A stretch of DNA of 24,498 nucleotides from an uncultured Parabacteroides sp. (GTDB lineage Bacteria; Bacteroidota; Bacteroidia; Bacteroidales; Tannerellaceae). Shown here piece after piece: positions 1 to 8,435 of the stretch. The first letter of the stretch is position 1; each line of letters opens with the position of its first letter. The notes beneath the pieces are model-generated. The model was given only the letters and a program-made list of their open reading frames with translations, made no database searches and had not been told where the DNA came from. The stretch spans positions 1-24,498 of the forward strand of contig USAD01000005.1 of assembly GCA_900552415.1 (NCBI GenBank), in the 5' to 3' direction. Made by a program: the position numbers and the translations under genes.

Positions 1-2
1 GT

Positions 3-1250
3 GGTAATTATGTTTATGTCTGGAATCTGGTAGCGCAAGATTTTAAGGATGCGATGGATAATCTGCCGGAAACTTGGCCGGAGTCAGACAAGGGACGTGT
101 CAATAAGTGGGCCGCTGCCGCTATGTTGGCAAAATTATACCTCTATTGGTCATCTCCTTATAATGGGGCTAACGGAACGGAAGATCATTGGGCAGACGCG
201 AAGAGTCTTTTCAAGCAGGTGATCGATCAGGGTGTAGATTCTAAGGGACAAAAGTTCCGCTTGATTGATGATTATTATACTCTTTTCCGTCCGGAAGGTG
301 ATTGGTTGGGAGAGTCTGTTTTTGATGCGCAAACGACGATTAGTGGTACACAAACCTATACGAATGCGCCTTACCATCAGTGGATGGTCGGTTTGCCTGG
401 CGCTTCCGGTGTTGGTGGTTGGGGTTTCTACCAGCCGACTTACGATTTCGTAAATTCTTTCATTGTTGATGAAAGTGGTTTGCCAGTAGAGGATTACCAC
501 AGTCTGCCAACTCTGTCCGTCATCAATGGTGGTGTTATTGAGTCTGATTTGTCGGTCGCTACCGATCCTCGTCTTGATATTACAATTGGTCGTTTCGGCG
601 TGCCTTATTTGGATTGGGTTACACCCGATCTGTCCTCTGTTTAGACTTGGATTCGCGACTATACGATTGGTGGCCCGTATATGAACAAGAAACCGCAGCC
701 GCTCAAGTCGGAAATGGGCTCAAGTTCTGTCGGAACTGTTTCTGTTTCTTCTGCTAAGAACTATCATATCATGCGTTTTGCTGATGTGATGTTGCTCTAC
801 GCAGAGTGCTGTATCCATGACGGCGATTTGGAGACCGCTCGTGAGATGATCAACCAGATCCGTACACGTGCCGCTAATTCTTATGTCGCAGCTGACGCAA
901 CAACAGTTGGTTCTTATAGTTATGAGGACAAGGTCAATGGAACAACCGTGCCGAGTACGGCGGCCAATTATCGTATCGGCCTTTATACAAAACCGTTCGC
1001 TAGTGTTGATGAGGCGACTACAGCCCTTAAACGTGAGCGTCGTGCGGAGTTAGGTATGGAAGGTCACCGTTGGTACGATTTGGCTCGTTGGGGTGAAGTC
1101 GGTAAAGTGCTGAATGATTTTGTCTCTTACGAGAATAAGTATTTGAATAAATATAGCGGTTACGACTCCAATTGGGTGGTGTTCCCGATTCCGAGCTCAG
1201 AAATCCAAACAGCGGAAGGACGTATTGTCCAGAACGCAAGCTGGAAGTAA
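3..1250 (+). pseudogene. SusD/RagB-family outer-membrane lipoprotein, 5'-truncated by window edge and interrupted by in-frame TAG
   Basis: The reading frame is open from the first bases of the window, so the N-terminus with its signal and lipobox lies outside. The product is the surface glycan-binding partner of a SusC/RagA TonB-dependent transporter. Family hallmarks visible are the early WAAAAMLAKLYLYW helix, the DPRLDITIGRFGVPYLDW stretch, YHIMRFADVMLLYAECC, and the C-terminal block ERRAELGMEGHRWYDLARWGE. The protein ends NASWK, as full-length members do. A single TAG at 642-644 interrupts the gene between DLSSV and TWIRDYTIGGPY. The frame is the same on both sides and conserved SusD sequence continues at once, so this is a nonsense change or a base error, not a gene boundary. 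The next ATG (681) would give only the C-terminal part, without the TPR-like region. The SusC partner is presumably upstream. Confidence 0.85.
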
Positions 1251-1295
1251 AAACGCGAGAAAGTACTGGGCGTTAGATACATTATAGGTTAGGTT

Positions 1296-1342
1296 GCCGC
1301 TCGCCTGTTTCCGCTTGCCGGAATGGGTGGGCGGCCTTTTTT
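1296..1342 (+). terminator. Rho-independent terminator of the SusD transcript
   Basis: GCCGCTCGCC (1296-1305) pairs with GGTGGGCGGC (1326-1335) over 10 bp with two G-U pairs. Six T follow almost directly (1337-1342). It lies 45 bases after the SusD stop. Confidence 0.7.
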
Positions 1343-1636
1343 CAGAGCGGGCGACCGCCGCCTCGCGCGGCGGTAAATATAAGACAAATAATTTATACGA
1401 TCCGGCAAGCGATCCTGGCCTGTTATCGCTTCCTTTGTCATAAGAATTTAAGGTGATTAGGTAGGTGAAAAGAAACATGGGGCGAAAGTGGCACCACGTT
1501 TGCCCCAAAGCCAATCCTAATGGGAGTCGCCTGGTGGTTGGTCCATAGGGCGGCTTATTTTTTGGGGTCTTCTCATGTTATTGTGAATAAGTTTTGTAAT
1601 TTCGCGTTACAGTTCAAGATCAAAAATATTCGAATA
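1343..1636. other. Hairpin-rich spacer upstream of prs
   Basis: I see no gene here. Three inverted repeats occur in a row: CCGCCGC/GCGGCGG (1355-1373, 5-nt loop), AAGCGAT/ATCGCTT (1407-1431), and a 12-bp arm pair at 1479-1490/1495-1506 with one mismatch and one G-U pair around a 4-nt loop. None is followed by a T run, so they are not typical terminators. An untranslated leader structure or short intergenic repeats are possible. No convincing promoter with both a -33 TTTG and a -7 TAnnTTTG box was found. Confidence 0.4.
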
Positions 1637-2587
1637 ATGAGTGTAATGAGCGCACATACGCCGTTTTTGGTGTTTTCGGGAACAAATTCCCGTTATCTGG
1701 CGGAGAAAATCTGCAATAGTCTTGGTTGTCCTCTGGGTCGGATGAATATCCAGCATTTCGCTGATGGTGAGTTCTCCGTCTCTTACGAGGAGTCGATTCG
1801 CGGTCGGGATGTGTTCCTTGTCCAGTCCACCTTCCCGAACTCTGATAATCTGATGGAATTGTTATTGATGATCGATGCGGCCAAGCGTGCTTCCGCTCAC
1901 TCGATTATCGCCGTAATCCCTTACTTCGGCTGGGCTCGCCAGGATCGTAAGGACAAGCCGCGCGTCTCGATTGGCGCCAAGCTGATCGCCGACATGTTGA
2001 GCACGGCTGGCATCAACCGCTTGATCACGATGGATCTCCACGCGGACCAGATCCAGGGCTTCTTCGATGTTCCGGTGGATCACCTTTATGCGTCTTCCGT
2101 ATTCTTGGATTATATCCAGAGCTCATTGCCCTTAGATAACTTGTGTATCGCTACACCTGACGTAGGTGGTACGAAACGTGCTAGCAGCTATTCTAAATAT
2201 TTGGGCTTGCCGATGGTTATTTGCCATAAGTCTCGTTTGCGTGCTAATGAGGTCGCTGAGATGAGAATCATTGGTGATGTGAAAGGTTTGGATGTCCTGT
2301 TGGTTGACGATATGGTTGATACGGCTGGTACAATCACGAAGGCTGCCAACTTGATGATGGAAAATGGCGCTAAGTCCGTACGTGCGATCGCTAGCCATGC
2401 GGTTATGTCTGATCCGGCGTCAACTCGTGTTGATCAGTCTGCTTTGACGGAGATGATCTTTACAGACTCAATTCCTTATTCTAAGAAATGTGATAAGGTT
2501 AAGATCCTTTCAGTAGCGGATATGTTCGCTGAGGCTATCCGCCGCGTATGTAGTGGTGAGTCTATCAGCTCTCTCTACGCGATCTGA
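1637..2587 (+). CDS. prs: Ribose-phosphate pyrophosphokinase (PRPP synthetase)
   Basis: Makes 5-phosphoribosyl-1-pyrophosphate from ribose 5-phosphate and ATP in the cytoplasm. PRPP feeds purine, pyrimidine, histidine, tryptophan and NAD synthesis. Visible motifs are FSGTNSRYLAEKI at the N-terminus, FADGEFSVSYEESIRGRDVF, the ATP-site segment YFGWARQDRK, and the PRPP-binding loop VLLVDDMVDTAGT. About 316 aa, the usual class I length. I chose ATG 1637 because homology begins with the residues right after it; ATG 1646 is equally possible. The frame stays open back to 1520, but that stretch (with AWWLVHRAAYFLG) is not family-like and covers a hairpin-rich spacer. It appears to be a monocistronic unit with its own terminator at 2614-2649. 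Confidence 0.95.
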   Translation: MSVMSAHTPFLVFSGTNSRYLAEKICNSLGCPLGRMNIQHFADGEFSVSYEESIRGRDVFLVQSTFPNSDNLMELLLMIDAAKRASAHSIIAVIPYFGWARQDRKDKPRVSIGAKLIADMLSTAGINRLITMDLHADQIQGFFDVPVDHLYASSVFLDYIQSSLPLDNLCIATPDVGGTKRASSYSKYLGLPMVICHKSRLRANEVAEMRIIGDVKGLDVLLVDDMVDTAGTITKAANLMMENGAKSVRAIASHAVMSDPASTRVDQSALTEMIFTDSIPYSKKCDKVKILSVADMFAEAIRRVCSGESISSLYAI

Positions 2588-2613
2588 TTTTAATTCAAGC
2601 ATAATATTGTCCG

Positions 2614-2649
2614 AATCCCGGGAGGCGCAAGTTCTTCCGGGATTTTTTT
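2614..2649 (+). terminator. Rho-independent terminator of prs
   Basis: AATCCCGGGA (2614-2623) pairs with TTCCGGGATT (2635-2644) with one G-U pair, merging into a run of seven T (2643-2649). It begins 27 bases after the prs stop. Confidence 0.85.
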
Positions 2650-2677
2650 GTGTCAAGTTTCACTTCGATGAATTTTG

Positions 2678-2718
2678 AATACACTGCAGTGTATTGGAAT
2701 TTTCACTGCAGTGAAAAT
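2678..2718. repeat. Two perfect palindromes sharing the core CACTGCAGTG
   Basis: AATACACTGCAGTGTATT (2678-2695, 18 bp) and ATTTTCACTGCAGTGAAAAT (2699-2718, 20 bp) are both perfect palindromes. Their centres are 22 bp apart, about two helical turns. They lie just past the prs terminator and about 270 bp before the sulfatase start. The arrangement would suit a pair of dimeric operator sites, but tandem intergenic repeats are equally possible. Confidence 0.6.
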
Positions 2719-2780
2719 AAAAATGGACTTAAATGGCCTGTGTGGTCTCGATGGAATAGGTGGTTCGAAGGATTAAATTA

Positions 2781-2878
2781 TACGTACGTATGTGTAGGCC
2801 TACACATACGTATGTGTGGTTTCACACGAACGCTCGTGTCGGCTGATACATACGCTCGCGTTGGTCGATACGTACGTA
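2781..2878. repeat. Palindrome cluster built on TACGTA / CACATACG units
   Basis: A perfect 28-bp palindrome centred on AGGCCT fills 2785-2812. It is followed by ACACGA-ACGC-TCGTGT (2824-2839). The palindromic decamer TACGTACGTA stands at both ends of the cluster (2781-2790 and 2869-2878). An open frame of 107 codons runs through the cluster, but its composition is that of the repeat and I do not call it a gene. The rest of the spacer (2879-2989) is T-rich and must hold the sulfatase promoter; TATCTTTA near 2938 is a 7/8 match to the Bacteroidota -7 box but lacks a clear -33 box. Confidence 0.6.
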
Positions 2879-2989
2879 CCTGTTTTTTCAAGGCTTTTTT
2901 CACTTTCGGACATGGCTCTTTTTGGGGTGAAAACATTATCTTTAGGGCGAAAGAGATTTTAAATCCGGAATAAATTTAAGGTATAGGAT

Positions 2990-4501
2990 ATGAAAAGAAT
3001 AGCGATCTTGGCGGGAACATTGCTCTCAGTGGGGGCTTGCCTGGGGCAACAGCGGCAACCGAATATTGTTTTTATCCTGGCAGATGATATGGGGTATGGG
3101 GATGTCTCTTATTTAGGTGGTGATTCCTCGAGACTGAATACGGCTCATATCGATCGCCTGGCAAGGGAAGGCGTTATATTTACAGATGCGCATTCCTCCT
3201 CGTCGGTCAGCACGCCAACTCGTTACGGTATCCTGACCGGGCGCTATAACTGGCGGTCCGATTTGAAAGAGGGTGTTCTTTATGGCTATGATAAGGCTTT
3301 GATCCCTCAAGGGCGTGAAACGATCGCCTCTATGCTTAAGCGGCAGGGCTATACGACCGCGGGTATTGGTAAATGGCATTTGGGCTGGGATTGGGCGAAT
3401 GTCGACGCGGGAAAGGAGAAGGTCGATTTTTCCCAGCCGATCCAGAATGGTCCGACGACCCGGGGATTCGATTATTTCTATGGTATTGCCGGTTCGCTGG
3501 ATATGGCGCCTTACGTATATGTGGAGAATGATCGGGTAACGGCTTTGCCTGATCGTGAGACCGTAAATGAGGGAAAATATAGTTGGTGGCGTAAAGGACC
3601 GACCGGCTCGGATTTTGAGCATGAGCAGGTCCTGCCTAACGTTGTCGGACGAGCTTGCGATTATATCAAGGAGAAGGCCCAATCGGATCAGCCCTATTTC
3701 CTTTATCTGCCTTTGCCCGCGCCGCATACGCCTATTTTGCCTTCTGCCGAGTTCAGGGGCAAGTCGGGCCTGGGTGAGTATGGCGATTTTGTCTTGATGG
3801 TCGACGCCATGGTCGGGCAGGTGCTCGACGCTGTGGCGGCTTCGGGTGAGGAGGAGAATACGATTGTGGTTTTCACGACCGATAATGGTTGTAGTCCGGC
3901 TGCCGTGATTGATGAATTGAAAGCATTGGGGCATTCGCCCAACTCGATCTATCGGGGGCATAAGGCCGACCTGTTTGATGGTGGACACCGGATTCCTTGC
4001 GTTCTTCGTTGGCCAGCGGGAGCCAAGCCTCATCGGGTGGATCAGACGATCTGCTTGACTGATTTTTATGCGACCTTTGCGGCGATCAATAACTATCGGT
4101 TGAGAGATTCGGAAGGAGAGGATAGCTATAACCTGTTGCCGGCGATTCGTTCGGAACGGGAGATTGCCCCGATCCTTGAGGCGACGGTTCATCACTCCAT
4201 TGAGGGACAATTCACGATCCGTCAGGGCGACAGGAAGTTGTTACTTTCTCCCAGTTCGGGTGGCTGGAGCGCGCCAACCCCAACCGATACGGCGGCTTTG
4301 GCTTTGTTACCACCTGTTCAATTGTATGATATGCGTGTTGATCCTGGGGAGAGGAATAATATGGAAGCGGATCATCCTGAGGTAGTTGACCGGTTGAAAA
4401 ACCTGTTGATAAAATATATTAAGGAGGGGAGGAGCACACCGGGCGTACCACAGCGGAATGATGGTGCTTATCCATGGAAACAATTGGATTGGATGGAATA
4501 G
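2990..4501 (+). CDS. Exported sulfatase, serine-type (anSME-dependent)
   Basis: Alkaline-phosphatase-fold sulfatase that would hydrolyse sulfate esters, in gut Bacteroidales usually on host or dietary sulfated glycans. Residues 1-21 form a signal sequence. The stretch SVGAC at 13-17 could be a lipobox with Cys17, so either a lipoprotein or a soluble periplasmic enzyme. Metal ligands D32-D33 lie in ILADDMGYGD. The formylglycine motif is S74-T-P-T-R78 followed by YGILTGRY, so the matured residue is a serine and an anaerobic sulfatase-maturing enzyme is needed. TTDNGCSP, further on, supplies other metal ligands. About 503 aa, normal length. The substrate cannot be assigned. It stands alone between two spacers; the nearest glycan gene is the broken susD upstream. 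Confidence 0.93.
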   Translation: MKRIAILAGTLLSVGACLGQQRQPNIVFILADDMGYGDVSYLGGDSSRLNTAHIDRLAREGVIFTDAHSSSSVSTPTRYGILTGRYNWRSDLKEGVLYGYDKALIPQGRETIASMLKRQGYTTAGIGKWHLGWDWANVDAGKEKVDFSQPIQNGPTTRGFDYFYGIAGSLDMAPYVYVENDRVTALPDRETVNEGKYSWWRKGPTGSDFEHEQVLPNVVGRACDYIKEKAQSDQPYFLYLPLPAPHTPILPSAEFRGKSGLGEYGDFVLMVDAMVGQVLDAVAASGEEENTIVVFTTDNGCSPAAVIDELKALGHSPNSIYRGHKADLFDGGHRIPCVLRWPAGAKPHRVDQTICLTDFYATFAAINNYRLRDSEGEDSYNLLPAIRSEREIAPILEATVHHSIEGQFTIRQGDRKLLLSPSSGGWSAPTPTDTAALALLPPVQLYDMRVDPGERNNMEADHPEVVDRLKNLLIKYIKEGRSTPGVPQRNDGAYPWKQLDWME

Positions 4502-4502
4502 G

Positions 4503-4539
4503 CTTGCGAATTTGGACATCCACTGTCCGATAACGGACA
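4503..4539. promoter_or_regulatory. Enhancer (UAS) pair for the sigma-54 regulator, unit 1
   Basis: The strong site TGTCCGATAACGGACA (4524-4539) is a 6-4-6 inverted repeat. Its centre (4531.5) is 52.5 bp before the -24 GG, the same distance as at the other two promoters in this window. A weaker partner (4503-4518) matches the palindrome TGTCCGATATCGGACA at 10 of 16 positions and is centred 21 bp upstream. Binding by the NtrC-class protein encoded at 17382 is inference. Confidence 0.75.
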
Positions 4540-4582
4540 CTTCTTTTCAAAACCCTTGTTCATAATCAGTGCTTTAGAAAAA

Positions 4583-4597
4583 TGGCACGTTATTTGT
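4583..4597 (+). promoter_or_regulatory. Sigma-54 (-24/-12) promoter of the fusion-protein unit
   Basis: TGGCACG-TTAT-TTGT matches the consensus TGGCACG-N4-TTGC except for GT instead of GC at -12. GG (4584-4585) and GT (4596-4597) are exactly 10 bp apart. Transcription should start near 4609, about 17 nt before the ATG at 4626. TTTGTCC (4593-4599) and GGACAAA (4607-4613) form an inverted repeat across the -12 element and start site. Confidence 0.8.
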
Positions 4598-4625
4598 CCT
4601 GTTTGGGGACAAAAAGGAATGACTT

Positions 4626-5870
4626 ATGGATAGGGAAATACCAAAAGAGACACGCCTTCGGGCAAGACGGCGGCAATGGTTGAAATGGGGCGGTGGTTTG
4701 TTGGCCGGCGCCTGTCTGGTCGGACTGGTTACGCAATGGGCGAGAGCCAGCCTGGATGAGGCGGATTTGGTCTTCTCGACCGTTGATGAGGGCAGTATAG
4801 AGGTCTCGGTCAATGCGACAGGCCGTGTCGTGCCTGCTTTCGAGGAGATTATCAATTCGCCCATACAATCACGGATCTTGGAAACTTATAAGCGAGGGGG
4901 TGATCAGGTAGAGAAGGGCGAACCAATCCTTAAACTTGATTTACAGAGTGCGGAGACCGATTATGAGAAACAGCTCGACGAGGAACGGATGCGGGTGCTA
5001 CAGTTGGAGCAATTGAAGGTACAGACCAAAAGTCGTCTCTCTGAGATGGAGATGCAGCTGAAGGTGTCGCGCATGGAGTTGAGCCGTAAGGAGGTAGAGC
5101 TGCGCAATGAGCGTTATCTGGATAGCTTGGGGGCCGGTACGACCGACAAGGTCCTTCAAGTGGAACTGGATTATAACGTCAGCCGGCTGAAGCTGGAGGA
5201 GGATGAGCAGAAATATCAGAACGAGCAGGCCTCGGCTGATGCGGATCTAAGGGTAAAGGAGTTGGAGTTAAGCATCTTTCGCAAAAGTCTGGCGGAGACT
5301 AAACGTACTCTTGAGGATGCCCGTGTACGAGCGCCCCGATCGGCTATCCTGACCTACATTAATAACGAGATTGGTGCCCAGGTCGCTCAAGGCGAGCGGG
5401 TGGCCATTCTCTCGGACCTTTCCCATTTTAAGATAGAGGGTGAGATCGCGGATACCTACGGCGACCGGATTGCTGCCGGTGGCAAGACAATCGTGCGTTT
5501 GGGTAATGAGAAACTGGAGGGAACGGTGAGTGATGTGACTCCGCTCTCGAAGAATGGTGTCATCTCTTTCACCGTCCAGTTGGTTAACGATGAGCATCCC
5601 CGCCTCCGTTCGGGATTGAAGGTTGATATCTATGTAATGACCGCTATCAAGGATGCCGTGCTCCGGGTGGCTAATGGCTCCTATTATGTCGGGCCGGGCG
5701 AGTATGAGCTTTTCGTCCAGGAGGGTGGCGAGTTGTGTAAGCGGAAAGTATGTTTGGGCGACAGCAATTATGAGCAGGTCGAGGTGATCAGTGGCTTGCG
5801 GCCGGGCGAGCGGGTCGTGGTTTCCGACATGAGTTCCTACCAGAATAAAAACAAGATTAAATTGAATTAA
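4626..5870 (+). CDS. Periplasmic membrane fusion protein (HlyD/MacA-like) of ABC efflux system
   Basis: The adaptor that joins inner-membrane ABC permeases to a TolC-type channel. The order is: a basic cytoplasmic stretch (residues 1-20, rich in Arg); one membrane anchor at about 21-37; a first half lipoyl domain around 55-108; a long alpha-helical hairpin, heptad-rich and charged, at about 108-232; the second half lipoyl domain (ARVRAPRSAILTYINNEIGAQVAQGERVAILSD) at about 232-265; then beta-barrel and membrane-proximal domains. About 414 aa, normal for the family. First gene after the sigma-54 promoter at 4583; a 4-nt gap to the first permease suggests coupling. It is the only fusion protein in the island and so presumably serves all three permease pairs. 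Confidence 0.92.
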   Translation: MDREIPKETRLRARRRQWLKWGGGLLAGACLVGLVTQWARASLDEADLVFSTVDEGSIEVSVNATGRVVPAFEEIINSPIQSRILETYKRGGDQVEKGEPILKLDLQSAETDYEKQLDEERMRVLQLEQLKVQTKSRLSEMEMQLKVSRMELSRKEVELRNERYLDSLGAGTTDKVLQVELDYNVSRLKLEEDEQKYQNEQASADADLRVKELELSIFRKSLAETKRTLEDARVRAPRSAILTYINNEIGAQVAQGERVAILSDLSHFKIEGEIADTYGDRIAAGGKTIVRLGNEKLEGTVSDVTPLSKNGVISFTVQLVNDEHPRLRSGLKVDIYVMTAIKDAVLRVANGSYYVGPGEYELFVQEGGELCKRKVCLGDSNYEQVEVISGLRPGERVVVSDMSSYQNKNKIKLN

Positions 5871-5874
5871 GACG

Positions 5875-7149
5875 ATGATAAAGCAGTATTTAAGACAAGC
5901 GTTCCAAATGCTGAGGGAAAATCGGTTGATCAGCGTGATCTCGATCCTCGGTACGGCTATTGCCATTGCCATGATCATGGTCGTGGTCCTGATGTTGCAG
6001 GTGCAAGTGGCTAACTACTATCCGGAGAATAACCGTGACCGGATGCTTTTTGTCGAGCTGACAGAGGTGAGGACTAAAGGAACGGAGCGTAATTATAATC
6101 AAGGAGGTATGTCGCCCGAAGTGGCAAAAGAGTGTTTTTATGGTCTTTCTGCTCCAGAGGCGGTGACGGCCTATTATGAGAATAAGACACCCGTATCGCC
6201 GGTTGATCGCCGGTCGTTTGAGACCTATTCCATCAAGTTGACGGATGCCGGGTTCTGGCAGGTTTTTAACTTTCGTTTCCTTGAGGGGCAACCCTTTACG
6301 GAAGCCGACCTGAATTCGGCGGTGCCCCAGGCTGTTATTTCTAAACAACTGGCTCGGAAATTGTTTGGCGAGGCGAAGGCGGTCGGTCGAGAGATCATGG
6401 TAGACCAGACAGCCTTCCGGGTCTGTGGGGTGGTGGCCGACGTGAGTAAAGCGGCTTCTGTGGCGTATGGTGATTTGTGGGTGCCCTATACGACTTTTCC
6501 GCAAAAGTTACTCTCCTCAAGAGAGAATATGGTTGGCCCCTTGAAGGTCGCTATTCTGGCGAGGAACACGGAAGACTTTGAGGCGATCCGGCAGGAGATT
6601 AGCCGGCTACTTGTCCGATATAACAGCACGAAGCAAGAGAACGAGGTCCATTTTTACGACTATCCCGTGACACAGTGGGACAAGGCGATGGGTACGATGG
6701 GCACTCATTTTGTCGATCCGAAGGAATATTGGCTGGAGACGGGCAGTCTCTTCCTTTTTCTGCTTCTGGTGCCGGTGTTGAACCTGTTGGGTGTTACCCA
6801 GTCGTCTGTCCGTAAGCGGCAGGCGGAGATCGGCGTGCGTAAGGCATTTGGAGCCAGCCGATGGGTTATCGTCTGTCAGTTGCTGTTCGAGAATGGCGTG
6901 ATCACGTTGTTGGGTGGTTTGGTCGGGTTGATCCTGTCGTTGGCGCTCTTCCCGTTCTGTAAGGATTTTATGTTGCCGGCGGGCGATGTCGAATTGAGTG
7001 GCGAGATGCTTTTCCGGCCGACGGTCTTTTTGCTGGCGTTGCTCTTTTGCCTTCTGTTCAACCTCCTGTCGGTGGGCATGCCCGCTTGGTGGATCGTTCG
7101 TAAGCCGATCTATGAGGCGTTGAGAAATGGGGAGGAGACAAACAAGTAA
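5875..7149 (+). CDS. ABC efflux permease, type A (MacB_PCD/FtsX), pair 1
   Basis: MacB/LolC-type permease: one N-terminal membrane helix (about residues 17-42, ISVISILGTAIAIAMIMVVVLML), a large periplasmic domain (about 45-285), then three C-terminal helices (about 290-312, 335-362, 380-408). The cytoplasmic coupling segment RKRQAEIGVRKAFGASR is typical of FtsX domains. There is no ATPase domain, unlike E. coli MacB, so it depends on the separate ATPase at 8571. It shares its N-terminal pattern (YxxQAxxxLRxNR then GTAIAIxM) with the permeases at 9262 and 11943, which defines type A. It lies 4 nt after the fusion protein and 24 nt before its type B partner. The substrate is unknown. Confidence 0.9.
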   Translation: MIKQYLRQAFQMLRENRLISVISILGTAIAIAMIMVVVLMLQVQVANYYPENNRDRMLFVELTEVRTKGTERNYNQGGMSPEVAKECFYGLSAPEAVTAYYENKTPVSPVDRRSFETYSIKLTDAGFWQVFNFRFLEGQPFTEADLNSAVPQAVISKQLARKLFGEAKAVGREIMVDQTAFRVCGVVADVSKAASVAYGDLWVPYTTFPQKLLSSRENMVGPLKVAILARNTEDFEAIRQEISRLLVRYNSTKQENEVHFYDYPVTQWDKAMGTMGTHFVDPKEYWLETGSLFLFLLLVPVLNLLGVTQSSVRKRQAEIGVRKAFGASRWVIVCQLLFENGVITLLGGLVGLILSLALFPFCKDFMLPAGDVELSGEMLFRPTVFLLALLFCLLFNLLSVGMPAWWIVRKPIYEALRNGEETNK

Positions 7150-7173
7150 TTTAAGCGAGAAAGGAGATACATC

Positions 7174-8421
7174 ATGATTAAGCATATCTTGAAACTGATT
7201 TGGAACCAGCGCCGGGCCAATGTCTGGCTGTTCCTCGAGCTCTTGTTGGTGACGGCTATCCTTTGGGTCATGCTCGATGCCCTGTTGGTCGATACCTATA
7301 CTTATCACCAGCCTACCGGCTTCGATATTGAGAATGTCTATGAGGTGAAGTTGGCGAAAAAAGCCTTGTCTACCGATTCGACCCAAAGTGATGGTGAGAA
7401 CCTGCTGCGCCTGGCGGAGAATTTACGGCAGATGCCCGGGGTGACGGATGTGGCGTTAATGCGGAACGCCTGTCCTTATTTGTGGTACACGATGTTTGCC
7501 TCACTTGTTTCCGCGGAGGATACGGCCCGGCATGTGGAGCTTAGCCGGCTCTATGTTGTCACTCCCGACTATTTCAAGCTCTTCCGTATGCGAGACGCCA
7601 AAGGGGATGACCTTTACAGCCAGGTGATGAGTCACGAGGGCGACGTGGTTCTTTCCAAGGAGTTGAGCGAAAGTTTGTTCAATAGTTCCTCCGCGACAGG
7701 CAAGGCGGTGAAATGGTCTGCTGCTTCCGACGACCGGATGGGGATCGCCGCGGTCTCCTCGTCGATCGCCCAAAGCGATTTCGATCGGCCGGGGCCCTGC
7801 TGGTTTGCCCTCTTGCGGACCGATCAGGATGTATTGGATGACTACAACCAGTGGAATGATCTTCTCTATTACCAGTGCGCGTTGCGGATGCGCGACGGGT
7901 TTGAGCCGGAACGTATGGCCGATTTCTTGCGAGCGCAGGGCGACCGGCTCGAGGCGGGAGATATCTTTGTCTCGAGTGTCAGCCCCGTTAGCGACTACAG
8001 GGCCGACCGTCTCAAGAGTCGTCTCGATGACCAGAAGAAAAAGAGCGCTCTTGTGGGTTTTATGCTGGTGAATATCTTTTTCGGGATTGTCGGGACCTTC
8101 TGGTTGCGTACCCAGTCGAGACGCATGGAGCTTGGGCTCCGGGCGGCGATTGGCGCGTCGAAACAACGATTGCGTCTGGAGTTGTTGACGGAGGGGCTGA
8201 TTCTTTTGCTGGCGACCCTGCCGCTCATACTTCTCTTCATAGCCAACATGTTGTTGATGGATCTGCCCGATACCTATCGTTTGGCCTATACCTGGTGGCG
8301 TTTCTCGGCTGTCCTCTTGGTTGTCTATCTTCTGATGGGAGGTATGATCTGTCTCGGCATCCATTTCCCTGCCGGACGTATCGCCAAGATGAACCCCGCC
8401 GAGGCGTTGCATGATGAGTAA
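7174..8421 (+). CDS. ABC efflux permease, type B (MacB_PCD/FtsX), pair 1
   Basis: Second permease of pair 1, same four-helix plan with a large periplasmic domain but a different sequence class from type A. It opens MIKHILKLIWNQRRANVWLFLELLLV, closely like the permeases at 10541 and 13275. The coupling segment is RRMELGLRAAIGASKQR, and the C-terminus FPAGRIAKMNPAEALHDE is type B style. The conserved HQPTGFDIENVYEVKL just after helix 1 is shared with the other B copies (PLGFDIGHVYNVEL, PVGFKTDRVYQATI). An A-B heterodimer, as in LolC/LolE, is inferred from strict pairing. Last gene of unit 1; a hairpin terminator follows at 8436. Confidence 0.9.
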   Translation: MIKHILKLIWNQRRANVWLFLELLLVTAILWVMLDALLVDTYTYHQPTGFDIENVYEVKLAKKALSTDSTQSDGENLLRLAENLRQMPGVTDVALMRNACPYLWYTMFASLVSAEDTARHVELSRLYVVTPDYFKLFRMRDAKGDDLYSQVMSHEGDVVLSKELSESLFNSSSATGKAVKWSAASDDRMGIAAVSSSIAQSDFDRPGPCWFALLRTDQDVLDDYNQWNDLLYYQCALRMRDGFEPERMADFLRAQGDRLEAGDIFVSSVSPVSDYRADRLKSRLDDQKKKSALVGFMLVNIFFGIVGTFWLRTQSRRMELGLRAAIGASKQRLRLELLTEGLILLLATLPLILLFIANMLLMDLPDTYRLAYTWWRFSAVLLVVYLLMGGMICLGIHFPAGRIAKMNPAEALHDE

Positions 8422-8435
8422 TTGGGTGGAGATTG

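Noticed and set aside
1520..1636. N-terminal extension of PRPP synthetase
   Set aside because: The added 39 residues are not family-like, and homology starts right after ATG 1637.
2650..2973. Open frame of 107 codons between prs and the sulfatase
   Set aside because: It begins in the prs terminator T run and runs through the palindrome clusters; its composition follows the repeats and it resembles no family.
3113..4210. Long antisense open frame (365 codons) across the sulfatase
   Set aside because: Opposite a gene with clear catalytic motifs; Arg/Ile-rich shadow of its codon bias. Similar antisense frames at 7501-8412, 12267-13286 and elsewhere were dropped for the same reason.
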